Shown: positions 1 through 12,513, counted from the first letter of the stretch. The stretch is 64,000 bases of DNA from Scytalidium lignicola (GCA_002812745.2 NCSJ02000101.1:1-64000); one strand, 5' to 3'. The notes: generated by a model from the sequence alone, not told the origin. A program made the numbers and translations.

Positions 1-456
1 GCCAGTTCGGCGCACAAGGCCAACGGCAGCAACTCCTCCAAGGCTGGCGAGAAACGCAAGGCCGATGCACATGGCAGCACGCCCGACTTCGAGGAGGCTT
101 CACGTATGGCGGCTGAGGAGGACAAACGTCGCCGCAACACAGCTGCCAGTGCGCGCTTCCGCATCAAGAAGAAGCAGCGCGAGCAAGCCCTCGAGCGATC
201 AGCCAAGGAGATGAGCGACAAGGTGGCTGCCCTAGAGGGCCGCATCAACCAGCTAGAGACGGAGAACAAATGGCTCAAAAGTCTCATCACCGAGAAGAAC
301 GAGAGCAAGGAGGATATCGCCGTGCTGTGGAAGAAATATACCCAGGAGAGCGGCGACCGGATAAAGGCCGAGCGCAAAGACGGTGTGGGAACATCGTTGA
401 ACTCAACCTCGGCCACCACCATCTCCTCCTCAACTTCTGCTACGTCACTGGCGTAA
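1..456 (+). CDS. bZIP transcription factor, C-terminal part (CYS3/MetR-like)
   Basis: The reading frame is open from base 1, so the N-terminus lies outside the window; the visible part is about 151 residues. It holds a basic region (KRRRNTAASARFRIKKKQRE) followed by a leucine-zipper coiled coil (KVAALEGRINQLETENKWLK) and a Ser/Thr-rich tail ending at TAA 454-456. The NTAASARFR basic signature and this zipper are characteristic of the fungal sulfur regulators CYS3/MetR, which bind DNA as dimers and activate sulfur assimilation genes; assignment to that subfamily is from recalled family pattern. The alternative is another GCN4-like bZIP. The bZIP call itself is very secure. Confidence 0.88.
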   Translation, partial: ASSAHKANGSNSSKAGEKRKADAHGSTPDFEEASRMAAEEDKRRRNTAASARFRIKKKQREQALERSAKEMSDKVAALEGRINQLETENKWLKSLITEKNESKEDIAVLWKKYTQESGDRIKAERKDGVGTSLNSTSATTISSSTSATSLA

Positions 457-1565
457 TTCATGATGTTTGATGCTTAATGCTCGACGAATAGTGATTGAAC
501 GACAATGATTGTGTCACGAAGGGACTACTTGGGAGGGTATATACTAGTATCTACGGCGCTTGGTACCACCGGCTGGGAGGGTTGCCATCCTTTTTTTNCT
601 GTTTCCTTAGATACGCATACTATATATTTATACATACCGGGCATGTGGAGGCGGGTGGTCTACTGTCCCTCTGGAGTTTGGGCATTGATAAGAGAAGAGG
701 AAGAGAGAGAAAGTGTGTGTGTGTGCATGTTTGTGTTTTCTTTTAAAGTCATTCGATTAATATCGAAACATGTCGGCTTTTTGTGATGTTTTTCTACGCT
801 GACTTGAGGAAATAAAGCAAAAAATCTCAAAATACACCCGTCTCGCATAGCATTGTGCATGTGATTGTCAGTGATTCTCGATGCATTCTCTGATCAACAC
901 CATACATTATGAGAAATTTTTCATTTCATCAAGGCCACTAGCAGATATCGTGTGAGCAGCCATCACCGCTTTCCATCATCCCATTGTCAGCGTGGCAGTA
1001 CAGCGCACCGCAAAAAAACCCAAGCCCAAGCCCAAAAGAGCTTTGCATTTATCGAGGTTAAGCTATCATAAGCTAGTGAACATCAAACTTACTCACGTCT
1101 GATCACAAACGGCTGCATTAGAAGACCTGTACAGTCAGATATGGAGACGCGGCCGCGCAAGTTCAGACCATCTCAGTTGTGCCGACCTCAGTTGTGCCGG
1201 CGGGGCTCTCGGATCAATACTTCCACCGATAGCCCCATGTAGATGAGTATTGTCACGGGCTGAATATTAATCTTATACTAATTACGGACGTATACAGTAC
1301 TAAATTCATAAAATACTAATGTATCCATAACAAAAATATAAAGGTATGGCATTGTACGCTGGTACGTTGTCCTTGTGAGTTTTTGCATTCTTTTCTTCTT
1401 CATTTTCATTTTCTTTTGACTAAGAGTGTCGGTTATTTAAGACATACAGTTTCTGCTGCTGTCGACTTAAGTTGAAGTTCGAAAGTTTGATTCAATTCAT
1501 CCCTGCTGATATTTTATACTTTACATTGGAAGAAAGAAGGAAGGAAGGAAGGAAAAGGAGAAACG
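457..1565. other. Intergenic: bZIP 3' end and dehydrogenase promoter
   Basis: No coding region is recognised. It holds an N after a T7 run at 598, a GT-rich microsatellite near 714-735, a possible AATAAA poly(A) signal for the bZIP gene at 811-816, and a (GGAA)n purine stretch at about 1538-1556 directly upstream of the dehydrogenase ATG, in its probable 5' UTR. Confidence 0.6.
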
Positions 1566-2799
1566 ATGTATCTCTATGGTGTTATACATGGCGGTCCGCC
1601 GTTCAATCCTGCTACGGATATTCCTGATCTGTCGGGGAAGGTTATCTTGGTTACGGGAGGTATGTATGGGCAATTGACTCTTTGCCTCTTCTCGTCACTC
1701 TTATCTTTTTTTGGTTTTCTTCTTCTTCCTTTTTGGCCTTCATGATCTGGATTTAAGATCTTGAATGTTCAATGGTAAAGAAAGAAAGAAAGTAAAAAGA
1801 AAAGAACCCCTATTTTGTTCTTGCTTTTTGCAGTCCCCATCTAAATGAGATATCTACCTTTATATCATATTACCATATCTTTACTAACCACATACATTTC
1901 CACCACCAGGAAACATCGGCCTAGGCAAAGAAACAATCCTTAAGCTCTCCAAACACAACCCCTCCCAAATATATCTTGCCGCCCGCACCAAATCCAAAGC
2001 CGACGCCGCAATCGCAGATCTCAAGCAACAAGTCCCCTCCGCAAACATAACCTTCCTCCAATGCGACCTTGCCTCTCTCCCCTCCGTCCAGAACGCTGCC
2101 CGCACATTCTTATCCCAATCTCAGCGTCTGGACATCCTCTTCCTAAACGCAGGCGTCATGGCCCTGCCTCCAGGAACAACCGAACAAGGCTACGAGATCC
2201 AATTCGGAACCAACCACGTCGGCCACGCGCTGCTAACGAAACTGCTCCTCCCGACCTTACAACACACCGCCAAGACCGTCCCCAACGCCGACGTTCGCAT
2301 AATTAGCCTAAGCTCCATCGGCCACACGGGGGCCATGTTCCACGGCATCGAATTTCCCTCGCTCAAGACTGATGCCAGCAAGCTTAGCACCTGGCTGCGC
2401 TACGCCCAGTCCAAGCTGGCGAACATCCTCTTCGCGCGGGAACTCGCGCGTCGGTATCCAGAGATCACGAGCGTGTCCGTGCATCCAGGCTTCGTGTCCA
2501 CAGAGCTGTACGAGACGTGGAGGGGCCAGAATTTCCTGTTTAAGGCGTGGGGGAAGCTAATGCTGAAGCTGGTTTTCACCCTGGTTCCGGATGGGACGAA
2601 GGGCCAGCTTTGGGCTGCTGTTGCGCCGATTGCGAAGGAGGGAGAGGGGAAGAAGGTTAAGGCTGGGGAGGTGGTGAATGGGGAGTATTATACTCCGGTT
2701 GGCGTGCCGGGGAATGGGACGGGGTATAGTCGGGATGAGGCGTTGGCGAGGAGGCTTTGGGAGTGGACGGAGAAGGAGTTGGAGGAGTATGAGTTGTAA
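1566..2799 (+). CDS. Short-chain dehydrogenase/reductase (retinol dehydrogenase-like)
   Basis: Two exons, 1566-1659 and 1910-2799, give 327 residues; the 250-bp intron runs from GTATGT to CACCAG and splits a Gly codon inside the cofactor motif. The Rossmann motif TGGNIGLG (residues 30-37) binds NAD(P), LNAG follows, and the catalytic set is Ser near 166, Tyr196 and Lys200 (YAQSK). Length and the NHVGHALLT segment fit the fungal light-induced/retinol-dehydrogenase-type SDRs, which oxidise or reduce small alcohols and ketones. The substrate is not predictable. It is convergent with the CSC1-like channel gene, so no shared promoter is expected. Confidence 0.88.
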
Positions 2800-3182
2800 G
2801 GGGATGTTATATATTATTTTCTGTTAATTTTTCTTCTTCTTTTGTTTTAGGGGCAGTAGGTACCTCTTTTCAACTATCTTTCTGTAGTTTTAGTGTGTAG
2901 GATTGCTTAGTTGGAGGACTTGGATGATGCTTTTATAGTAACTGGATCTCTTTAAGAATATGAAACTTCCCCTTTACGACTTAGTTTTCAAGACATGTTT
3001 AATCAATTTAGTTTATTAACAAAACAAATAAAAACATATATAACAAGAATCAAAAAGGAAACATTTACTTTACACACAGTTTCCACCAAAGAAAGAACAA
3101 AGGAAGCCTTAATTCCCTCCTTCTGCCCTTCATCCCTTTCTAAAATTTCCCACCAAAAGAACAATAAAACCAAAAACCACCC
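2800..3182. other. Intergenic, convergent 3' regions
   Basis: This 383-bp spacer between two converging genes is A/T-rich with A-rich runs around 3000-3060. It should hold both 3' UTRs; I see no gene. Confidence 0.5.
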
Positions 3183-6100
3183 TCAATACCTAACCTTCTC
3201 CTCATAAACCGGAACCTTCGTCAAATCATTCTTATCCCACTCAACCCTCCCCTTCCGATCCAGCCACGCATACTCATCCGACATCTCACACACCTCCCTC
3301 GACTCCTGAATCTCCCTCTTACTCAACCCCATCTGATCCCTCGGGATCCACAGCGTCGGTTTCTCCGCCGACGCCGCAGGATTAACGTACGCATCCTGCT
3401 CAACGGCCTCCTCGTATGAAGGCGGAGGAGGAAGATTAGATGACGAGGGAGAAGTGGAAGAAGAAGAAGAATCGCCTCGCATTAGTTGTTGGGCTGTTTC
3501 ATGGGTTTTAAAGCGTGAGGGGTTGAAGAGGTAGCTTAGGAGAGCGGCTTTTTTGTCCAGCGCGGTGTTGAGGAGGTGGTTTCTTGCAATGGTGGATCTT
3601 ATGTTGGAGGATGAAGAGGTAGAGGGGGAGGAGTCTTGGATCTGGTGGTGGAAGAGGTTCCATTGTGTGTTGTCTTCCATGTCAACGGGGATGTAACGCT
3701 TCATTGGCTTCAAAGCGTGGTCCATTGCTGAGTGGAATAATGCGGTGAAGCCGAGGAATATGGCCATCAGGACGATGGGTCCCGGGGAGGTGTTGATTGC
3801 GAAGAGCCCGATTAGACAGAGTTCCGCCAGGTAGATACCTGTCATTAGTTGTTCCATTGCTAGGGCGTAGGCGGCGCCTTGGGTGTCTAGTTCGTTTTCA
3901 AGAGTGAAAAAGATGTTGTAGCGGTAGGCTAGATAGATGAGGAAGAGGCCAATTGTGGCAAAGCCGAGGACTAGAGGAGCTATACAGGAGTATGCAATGG
4001 CTATATTGGGCTTTAGTCAGAATGCAGTTCTTGGACAGGTGAATATATATATTTTTCTTACCAATAACTCCAAGGGTACCAAATTCAGGATATATTTCAG
4101 CCCACTCGAGTGACTCGAGGGTTGTATGGCGTTTGTACATTTTCCTTGGAGTCCTGTCGAAGAATCTATACAAGAAAGTAGACTTTGCCCATCCTTCCCA
4201 GTTCAACAGGAGTCCAGAGGACACCCCAAGGCCTTGAACTATGAAATAGGAGATGTAGAAATTGGATGCTTTGGGGAGGTTCTCTGCTAGCAATGTTGTT
4301 GCGGAGGATGGATTCTTGATGATTTGCGTGGTGACTGAGGTCGCTGCTGAAGTAAAAGTGGTGACGATAAAGACTTGAATTACTTGGAATGCAAAATACC
4401 AAGATTGCGCTTTGAGTTCGACTTCGGGTGTGGTTACTGCTCCGGATAGGTTCATCATCACTTTCATTCGTTGTCAGAAACTGGATCACGTATAGCTTTT
4501 TTNGTATAAGGCACACTTACAGCGACAGATGGCTGGAACAAGTGACATGATAAAACTGAGTAGAACAGCTGGGAGCAAACCAGTGATAACACCCAAGATT
4601 ACATCCGGTATATTGTTGATAAATCTAAGGAAGTGGACCTCTTGAAATATATATCAGAAAAATGATTCGGGGTCCAATAATACTAGAGAGAGGAGACATA
4701 CTATCTGTCAAGTAGTTGATATTGCTAAGAGTTCCGATAAACGCAACGGGGATGGCCCAAAATATAATCATAACAACGAGGAAGGACGTGGTCAGCAGTT
4801 TTCTTACCCACCTCTCTGACCATCCAATTCGAAGATTCCTCCAAAGTACCTGCTCAGGGGTAATACCGATAGCACGAGCAGTCATGTGTGGAGGCCTCTT
4901 TGGCATCGTTTTTCTATATGCCTCCTGAGCAGCGGCTTGAGTTTGGAACTCAACGAACAATGCTTGGACTAGTCTATCAGAGGCGCTGCCCCTCCCGGAC
5001 GCAACCCTTGAATAGTCTTGCTGCTGACTTTCTATCTCCGAATTCAACTTTCGAAGTTGGCTTCTTTCCCAGTCAATTGTATCAACTTTCTTCCCTATAT
5101 ATGGTATCTTCCATATCTTCAGTCTTTCAGTGGGGCGATCCTTCTGGGTAAGCCAGCGCGCCCACGAAGACCCGGAGTCTAGCTCCGTATCCGTATCATG
5201 AGTATGCACTTCCTTGTTTTTGTGTATGGGAGTGGTAATGCGGCTAAACCCCGACTTTTGTGGCCTCTGTGCTTGCATCCGCCGCTTATTTGCTGCCTTT
5301 ATCAATTTGATTTCTCCATTTTCAAGTTTGATTGCTGATTTCTCCCGATCCTCTACATTGTCTTCCAAATCCTTGCAATTGGTCACAAACCAATGGTTTC
5401 TCAGTGATGGATAGAAAATCGTTTCCACTTTCTCGTTCTGTAAAGATTCCTTGGGAAAAGAAGTGAAGAGGACTGTTCTATTCGCAATCCTCCTTGAATT
5501 GGCAGGAGAGAGAAAATACGCATGACGAAGATTTATATAGTAGATTGTTTCTCGTAGAATAATAAGCATAATAAAACCTTTCCAAAGTTAGCATGACACG
5601 GAAGAATCATAAATTAATCTACTCACTAAAATATATCCATCCTATAAATGTGTGCGCATAATATCGACTCTTGCCTTGCCTCCCAATATTGCTGTATGAT
5701 AAGATGTCTAGTTGTTTCTGCCCACCTCTTCCAGTGGCATTGACGGGAAATAGCACCGGCCATGTGAGAAGACAGCCCACAAAACAGATGATGGTTAGTA
5801 ATTTGAGGAATCGAAGAAAAAGATAGCCGTCTAAGGACTGATGATGTAATGCATATGAGTCGTCAAGCCTCCAGAACGGTCTGAGCCAAGTCAAGGAGGT
5901 ATTAGGCACTGAGATAGTCTTCTCACTGAAGACTAAGGTGTTAAAATTGCTTATAAGATGGTATAGGTAGTAGACTTACTGATCCTCAAGGGTCCCTAGA
6001 AAGGTTCTAGGAGCATAGACCCTGGTGTATCTTCTTCGGAGAAAAAGAAAAGCTGCTACATATGCCCCTGCCAATGCGCCGACTGGAATCAGAGTAGAGA

Positions 6101-6199
6101 GAAGAGCGGAGGCGGAGGATGAAGTCCCTAGACTACTTCCAGGCCCCGTGTCTGACTTGGTTTCATTATCAGACAGATGAACATAACTTGAAGAATTGA
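3183..6199 (-). CDS. CSC1/OSCA-type (DUF221) stress-gated cation channel
   Basis: Minus-strand exons: up to 6199 down to 5980, 5925-5627, 5577-4702, 4640-4521, 4460-4062 and 4000-3183, with introns of 49-61 bp and consistent phases, giving about 910 residues. The N-terminal membrane segment (VGALAGAYVAAFLFL) and the HHSLDGYLFLRFLKL block match the RSN1 transmembrane domain; a long cytosolic domain (PHM7-type, about residues 190-400) follows, then FINNIPDVILGVITGLLP and EVELKAQSWYFAFQV from the seven-helix core. The family forms calcium-permeable, osmotically gated channels of the plasma membrane or vesicles. The first exon with its ATG could not be placed: the only nearby ATG would need a 32-bp intron. 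The Ser/Pro-rich C-terminus is cytosolic. One N lies in the 4461-4520 intron. Confidence 0.85.
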
Positions 6200-6780
6200 C
6201 TAGAAAGATATGTTTTCATCATTAGGCTTACCATATTGGTCTGCTACAGAAAGTCCTGCGAATTTAAGCCCAGGTATAGTTATACTTCAATCCAAGACAA
6301 ACCGATAATTATCCGTAGGGACCCAAATATATGGTTCTTCGTGATATATGAAATATAGCGCTTATATGACGAGGAATAATAAAACTGTAAAATAATATGG
6401 AGAAATGAAGAAGTGCGCATATTTGTGACATCCGTCACATGAAGACTACAGGGACTGGTGATATCTACTCTGTTCATATGACGTATGAAATATTCTTTGG
6501 GACACTTACATTAGCCTGCTGACTAGAAACCCGCCGTTGTCACTAAGTCCACCATCATCAACGGGAAGTTTAATTAATTAAGGTGGTGGTATGTACAATG
6601 AATACTCTGAGCTATAAATGAGGTCACCCCATTTAGAAACGCTATAAAGGTAGCAATACAGTGGTACACCAGTGTTGAGAAATCTTGTGTCATTTGAGCT
6701 TTCAATGTTCCTGATGGGCAAGCCATGTCCAAACCAGCAAAACCCAACATCCCATACGGTTGATGAAGTAGCCTAATCCA
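6200..6780. other. Probable 5' region of channel gene; nitrilase 3' region
   Basis: The first exon and promoter of the channel gene should lie here, but no start codon joins convincingly to the 6199 acceptor. A perfect TTAATTAA palindrome lies near 6570. Nothing else is recognised. Confidence 0.4.
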
Positions 6781-8307
6781 TCAAGGGGGAGGATTGAGGT
6801 CCAAACCTTCAACCGTGAGCTTGAATGCATCGTTCCTTGTGAGCCGTTAATATCATAAATCAATTATGTCACTTAAAACGAACCTTGAATAACTACCAGC
6901 AACGTCAAGATCCAGTCTTCCCCTGATACAATCGTCAAAATCCATATCAACTAGGAGTAATCCATTCTTATCATCCCAAAGTGGCCCTGCTTTGACTTCT
7001 CCAAGCGGAGAAATGATGCTAGATCCTCCTCTCGATATAAGATCTGATGGATTAGTCTTCCCATTTATAAAACTTAAGGGTTTTGGTGTTGAACTACTGT
7101 CTTCCCCGCACGGTAGAGCAATCTCATTACCATCACTTGTGACAACTGATCTTCTTCTCAGTTTATGGATCCCATTACTCTGATGGATATCATGTGAAGC
7201 AGGATCTTCCTCTTCAGTAACAGGGATGGAATGGCTAGATCCAGGTCCTTTATTGACATACAAATCTTGATCTTCATGATGTTTTCCATGTCTTGAACCA
7301 ATATTTGGCAATATAACTTCATTTCCATCTTCAATAATAATCGATCTCCTCCTCGAACTATGGCTAGATCCGGGCCGGGAATGTTCAGTATTAATCAATT
7401 TCTTAGTTTCTGAAGGATGCGAGACAGCTTCTCCGAAGTGGCCACTACTGCTATGTTTTTGTTCTTTGGAATGCTCACGAATCCATTCCGGGAGGTCATC
7501 TCTTGACATGCATTGGTTCGAACTCAGCACTACGCATCGACCTTCAAGAGCTACAGTCCTCATAAGTGGGAGCCAGGTATCTCTTCCATCAGCAGTTGGA
7601 GCAAGATATAAATTCACGTTCTGACTATAAAGCGATTGTCGTAGCAGCGGCATATAGTTTTCCCAGCAGATGGCAGATGCCATGGTGAGTTTTACTCCGC
7701 GAATAGTAGTAGTCACGGCACGTAATGATGATGGCTGCCCTTGTCCCCAGATCAAACGTTCACTTCCTGTCTACGGGATATTTAGCTCAAAATCAGTTGC
7801 CATGCCTTGAAAGAATTTTAATAATGTACGAACCGGCATCACCTTTCTCCTTTTCCCGAGAATCCCCAATTTGGGACAGACATACACAACAGCGCAATAT
7901 AACGTTCCAGCACATCTCTCCACCAGTCCAGTGACAATGAAAACACCGCTCTCCCTCGCAATTCTCTCCAACTCTTCCCTAGTTCCGTCTCCTCGGATAC
8001 CTTTGGGACCTACCTCCAATTCCTTCCGTATCCAACTCGAACCCCCACCTTCTGGTGTATCGCCGAGATCAACAGCATCGTTAAAATAATGCAAAAATTG
8101 CTCTCGGCCGCTTGGGTCTCGAGCACCTACCGCAGATCCGAATGTTGCTGTACGTGGATAGCCACCAAGATAAGCTTCAGGAAAGAGGATAAGATCAACA
8201 GATTGTGTTGCTGCTTGGTGGGCTGTACGTTCAAGTGCAGCAAGGGTAGCGGTTGTTGTGGACAAGGTGTGCGATTGCGAAACTGCCAAACGGAGAACAG
8301 ATGGCAT
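6781..8307 (-). CDS. Nitrilase-family carbon-nitrogen hydrolase
   Basis: Exons 8307-7834, 7770-6884 and 6835-6781 give 471 residues. Both introns begin GTTCGT. The catalytic triad is visible: Glu44 ([12 protein letters not shown]), Lys155 (GKRRKVMP) and Cys193 ([11 protein letters not shown]). The Cys-Trp-Glu form is that of true nitrilases, which turn nitriles into acids plus ammonia; cyanide hydratases are close relatives. The C-terminus [18 protein letters not shown] is family-typical. A Ser/Arg-rich insertion of about 130 residues (roughly 250-390) makes it longer than the usual 330-360; it contains two copies of an RRRS-x5-DGNE-x2-LP motif. The start is the ATG at 8307, since only non-ATG codons lie upstream in frame. 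No targeting signal is seen, so it is probably cytosolic. Confidence 0.88.
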
Positions 8308-8751
8308 GCTGGGCAAGAATAAGCGTGAACCAAAAATCAAGGAAGTGTAGGCATAAGAATAAAGTAAGTTGATTTAAATACAAGAGATGGTGTATACGAT
8401 TGATTGATTATAGATCTAGAATCATGCTATGTCAAATCCCGGGGTATAAGTGGCTTGTGCGCATTCCCCGCCTGCCCCTCAATTACGTCAGACCCTTGAA
8501 TTGCTTTCATGTGTCAAATTATTGCTACGTGACACCACATAGACTTGACTTGGAAAGGGCCTATCTTTCATAATTCACTTTCAATATGAATCTAAGATTG
8601 TAGGCATTTAAAGCGATATATTTGTGTAATAATAATAGCAAATCGCAGCTCTAGGTCTATTCCTGGGTATCTCTATATAGTCCGTTTATCATAACCATTT
8701 AAGAAAGAAAAAAATCAAGCAAGTCTTTAACCACTCATACCTAGCATCCTT
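8308..8751. other. Intergenic; nitrilase promoter
   Basis: This stretch lies between the divergent-facing start of the nitrilase (minus) and the stop of the GH76 gene (minus). It contains a C-rich run near 8464-8480 and a CRE-like sequence at 8483-8490. Confidence 0.5.
8483..8490. promoter_or_regulatory. CRE/AP-1-like site TTACGTCA
   Basis: TTACGTCA lies about 180 bp upstream of the nitrilase ATG. This octamer is the type bound by fungal ATF/CREB and Yap bZIP proteins. Short motifs occur by chance, so binding is only a possibility. Confidence 0.25.
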
Positions 8752-9953
8752 TCAAGACACGTTCATAGCACCAACAAGGGCATCAAGAGCCGAACTCTGG
8801 GTTTGTACATCAGCTGCCTGATATGTTCCATTCCAAACCAATCCCAACGTATCATTGGGGCCTCTATCACTATTCCATATCGAATTCGCATTTGTCTGTA
8901 GGAATGCCTTATATAGCGCCTTTGTATCATCAGGAAGGATATTCGCGCGATTATACATGAACTGAATATTCCGTGCGAAGACACCTTTGAACTGTCCTTC
9001 ATCTCCATCGCATGCATGTGGTTCACATGGTTCGTGCAGAACACCATTTGAATCCGTCAACACGCTGATCGCTGAGGTAGCAATAGTATTTGCTAGATTG
9101 TTGTACTTAGGATCGCCAGTAGCCCAGGTTAATTCTACCAAGCCGCTGAGAGGGGCGCCTTGATTGTAGGTAAAGACTGGGAAACCGTTATTTTTGCAGG
9201 TTGTAAGATCAAGACCATCATTGAGGACATTTTGCGAGTTAATCAAGGTAGAGTTGATGAGCCAGTTGTAAGCATTCATGGCTTCCTTGAAGTAGTAGCC
9301 GGGTGATGGAGTATGGGGCTTGCGATTTGCGAGTTTAGCAGCAGCTGTGAGGTAGAGATTATTTGCAATCGCTACCACTGATGTATGTGCTTTATCCCAC
9401 CTGTTTGCATGCTGAATTAGCAGATATTCAACCAAGATCAGAGATATTCCTTCATTGATTTGGCTTACCAGAGTCCTCCACACGGCGTCGTTCCCCAAAC
9501 TGACTTCGGATCTTCAAATATAGCGGATGCAGCATCAAGGTATTTCGGATCCTTCGTGACATCGTATACCTTAATCCAAGCTAGAACCCACCATAACTCA
9601 TCGTCATAAAATCCGTCCAAGAACCCAGTGAATCCGGGGACAGTTGGTGCTTTGGCAAGCGTATTTGAAAAGACAGTATCGGTGACATCTTGAACATAGC
9701 TTGGGTAGTACTCTTGTGCGTCTGCTAGCATGGTGACCACATTGGCGCTATTCCACCATTCATTACCCCAAAGTCCGGTTGTAGTGTTGTAGTATGTTTG
9801 AAGTTCCGCTATGGCTGACTTCGACCAATTGGCATACGATATTGCAGCTGTCGATGGAGTCGTTCTTTTGTAAGATCGAGGAAGTGCAACGACAGTACCA
9901 CATATACTTGAGAATATATGAATAACGCAGATATTAAGTAGTGAAACCCTCAT
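8752..9953 (-). CDS. Secreted GH76 family alpha-1,6-mannanase-like protein
   Basis: Exons 9953-9469 and 9400-8752, with a 68-bp intron (GTAAGC...CAG), give 377 residues. The N-terminus is a signal peptide (about 24 residues, hydrophobic NICVIHIFSSICG). GFYDDELWWVLAWIKVYDVT at about residues 114-133 carries the adjacent Asp pair (117/118) that is the catalytic signature of GH76. NNLYLTAAAKLA and PCEPHACDGDEGQFKG are also typical. Fungal GH76 members (DFG5/DCW1 or secreted endo-alpha-1,6-mannanases) act on mannan or on GPI-linked wall glycans. No GPI site is obvious at the C-terminus (AMNVS), so a secreted soluble enzyme is more likely. The ATG at 9953 is the only one placing the signal peptide first. 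Confidence 0.85.
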
Positions 9954-11535
9954 TGTGATTAATATAAGAGGCTTAAACCTCAATGATTAAATACCGGGTT
10001 AGGAATTATAAAAGAAATTTTAAAAAAAATATGCAGGTCGGACACCCGGATAGCTATATAGCTGCCACCCCAACTAAATGAAACAAAGGAAAATCGGTTA
10101 CTTGACCCTCCCACACGTTCATCCTGACAAAGGCATTCCATATAATACGATCATTATGCCAAGGATGAAAGATTTGGCCAGTGGGCCAGTGAAGGGGAAA
10201 GGAGTGCCGAAAGTAAATCAAGGCATAGCGATGTGGCTATACATAATGCTGCATTTTTGCCAATGCTTGGTCAGAAAGCGCATTGTTTCGAGTCCCTTAA
10301 CTAAAGATGGTATAGAGTCTGATAGGGCCGTTGGTGTTTCAAATACTGTAGTAGAGGCTTAAAAATCCCTGATTCTCAGATTGCCCAAAAGATTCACGTC
10401 AAATGGAGCTGAGTTGGCAGCACAGCCAGATTGGCTAGGCCCTTTGATTTGTTTTTCATGCTCCCGAGCGCGGAAGATAAGGCTACGCCCGCTTTTATAT
10501 CACGGGGGTTCTTGTGGATAGATGTCATGCTTGACGTTTACTCCGTAATGTAGAAAATGCAACATTAGTGGAGCAATATATCATGCCTTATGGGCAGGGA
10601 TACCTGATACGTGTTCCTGCGTAACCGGAACAAGTAATACATGGTCTAGAACATGGCGATCCGTGGAAATTTCCGGACCGGAGTCGCTATCCGTAAACAG
10701 GTTCATGAAACAGCAATTCTCGACCGAAAAATGAGAGAAGGGGACGACTGAAGCGCTTGTTTGGCGCCAGTTTGGAAACAGAGGTCAAGCGTGATTTCAT
10801 ATTGCCTTCTTACTCTCTAATTATTGGTTGAACACTAGCTCTCTTCGAATCAACGCTATTGGTACTTGGCTCTACATATTTGAATCGATTTCTCATTTAG
10901 GATTCGCTTTGCCGTGGTTTCGCGCCTCACCGCCAGCGCGGCTCAGTCAATTCTACAACACAAAATCTGCCTCGCAGTCTTAACCGCTACGTGCTAATTA
11001 TAGTGAAATAAGACTTACACTTACTCTTCTGAGCCTGGACTGTCTGTATATAGTTTTAAGCTAATCATGATGTGTTGTTAATTCTGCAAAGATAAACGTA
11101 ATGCTTAATTCTAAAATTAGGCCAAATATAATAGCTCTAGCTCATAGCTCTCTTTATGAAAATCAGAAGCAATAAAATAAATTCAACAATCAGTGTTTTT
11201 GATATAAGAGAGGTTAGAATAATCTAAGCGGTAAATGCAGGATCATGGATGTTGTCTCCGAAGATTAATTGCCATGCGACTTTGTGCTGATCACCTCGCT
11301 TGAGGGCCGGGCTTGTGAACTAGCCCACCTTCCACATTTGGGAAACGTTCTTTCATTCTCAGAGTTTAAAATCACAAGAGTCAAATACATATTGCTTGAA
11401 ATTGTCAACATCTCACCCCACTCCGATACCACATCATCGCCGCTCTAAGCTAGTACTTCTTGGAGAATTTGGCACTATCTTTCCTAGGATTACTTTGGAA
11501 TCATCCTGTAACCTATATTTTCAAGGCTGCTCAAA
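9954..11535. other. Intergenic between GH76 and P5C reductase
   Basis: A 1.6-kb spacer between two divergent promoters. A 94-codon frame at 10078-10362 has no recognisable motif and is not called. An inverted CCGG element is noted at 10672-10682. Nothing else is recognised. Confidence 0.5.
10672..10682. promoter_or_regulatory. Inverted CGG element TCCGGACCGGA
   Basis: A perfect palindrome around one central base. Inverted CCG/CGG triplets are the usual target form for Zn2Cys6 dimers. It sits about 720 bp upstream of the GH76 ATG and 850 bp upstream of the P5C reductase ATG. A regulator cannot be named. Confidence 0.25.
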
Positions 11536-12513
11536 ATGGCGGGGGAGCTTGTTGTCCCGCAGGCAAAGGACCAGACACTGGCCATAATTGGCTGTGGTGT
11601 GTGCTATTACTCGTTTCATGAATCTAAAATGAGGTTGAGGCTGAGATTATAAATAGGAAATATGGGCGCAAGCATCTTAGCTGGAGTGCTGCGGTCGTAC
11701 ACTAAGGCTGTCAATTCAAGTCAAACCCCCGTGATTTCTAAATTTATAGCCACAGTATCTAGCGAAGCCTCAGCACAGAGACTCAAAAGCCGTTTCTCTG
11801 ACTATGCAAATCAACTTGAAATTCAGTCCTCTGGGAATGATGTTGCCATGAAGAAGGCCGATATCGTCCTGTTAGGATTCAAGCCTTACATGGTCAATTC
11901 AGTGCTTGCCAAACCGGGAGTAAAGGAGGCTCTAAAAGGAAAGCTAGTTATCAGTGTCCTTGTAGGAACGCCGCCGGCCAAAATTTATTGTGCCATTGCT
12001 GGAAGCGATGACCTGCAATATATGGCTCAACCTTATGAACAGAGGGAGTACCATATCAGGAGAGTAATGCCGAACATGGCCGCTGAATTTGGCGAAGGCA
12101 TGTCGGTTATAGAGAAGAACTCTCTTGCACCCGAATATGAAAGCATTGTGGACTGGGTCTTTCTCCAAGTGGGCAGAATCGCCCAAGTCACACCCGAACT
12201 CTACGATCTAGGGGGCGTTCTAACTGGCACAACCTCTCCTTTCTTCAGCGTTGCACTTGACGGCATGCTTGATGGTGCTGTTAGCCAAGGATTGAGGAGG
12301 GGAGAGGCGAACCGGATTCTATCACAGACTCTCCGTGGTCTCGCAACGATGCTGGACAACGGTGAACACCCCGCGCTGGTGAGAGAAAAGGCTGCTTCTC
12401 CGAGAGGAACTACTATCGCGGGATTATTGTCCCTTGAAGCGGATGGCGTCAGAGCAGCCTATAGTAATGCAATTATCAAGGCCACCGAACGATCTATTCA
12501 GATAGGAAAATAA
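11536..12513 (+). CDS. Pyrroline-5-carboxylate reductase family protein
   Basis: Exons 11536-11596 and 11657-12513 (60-bp intron, GTGTGT...ATAG) give 305 residues. The NAD(P)-binding motif IIGCGNMGASILAG is assembled across the intron. Middle blocks ADIVLLGFKPYMV and VMPNMAAEFGEGM, and the C-terminal dimerisation domain with LTGTTSPFFSVALDGMLDGAV and SPRGTTIAGLLSLE, are diagnostic of P5CR. The enzyme reduces pyrroline-5-carboxylate to proline, the last step of proline synthesis. Fungi often carry paralogues, some in secondary metabolism, so whether this is the housekeeping copy is unknown. Confidence 0.92.

Noticed and set aside
6280..6477. Minus-strand frame of 65 codons near the channel gene start
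   Set aside because: No family features and no splice that joins it to the first known exon of the channel.
10078..10362. Plus-strand frame of 94 codons in the GH76-P5C reductase spacer
   Set aside because: No recognisable domain, no conserved-looking composition, no splice partner.
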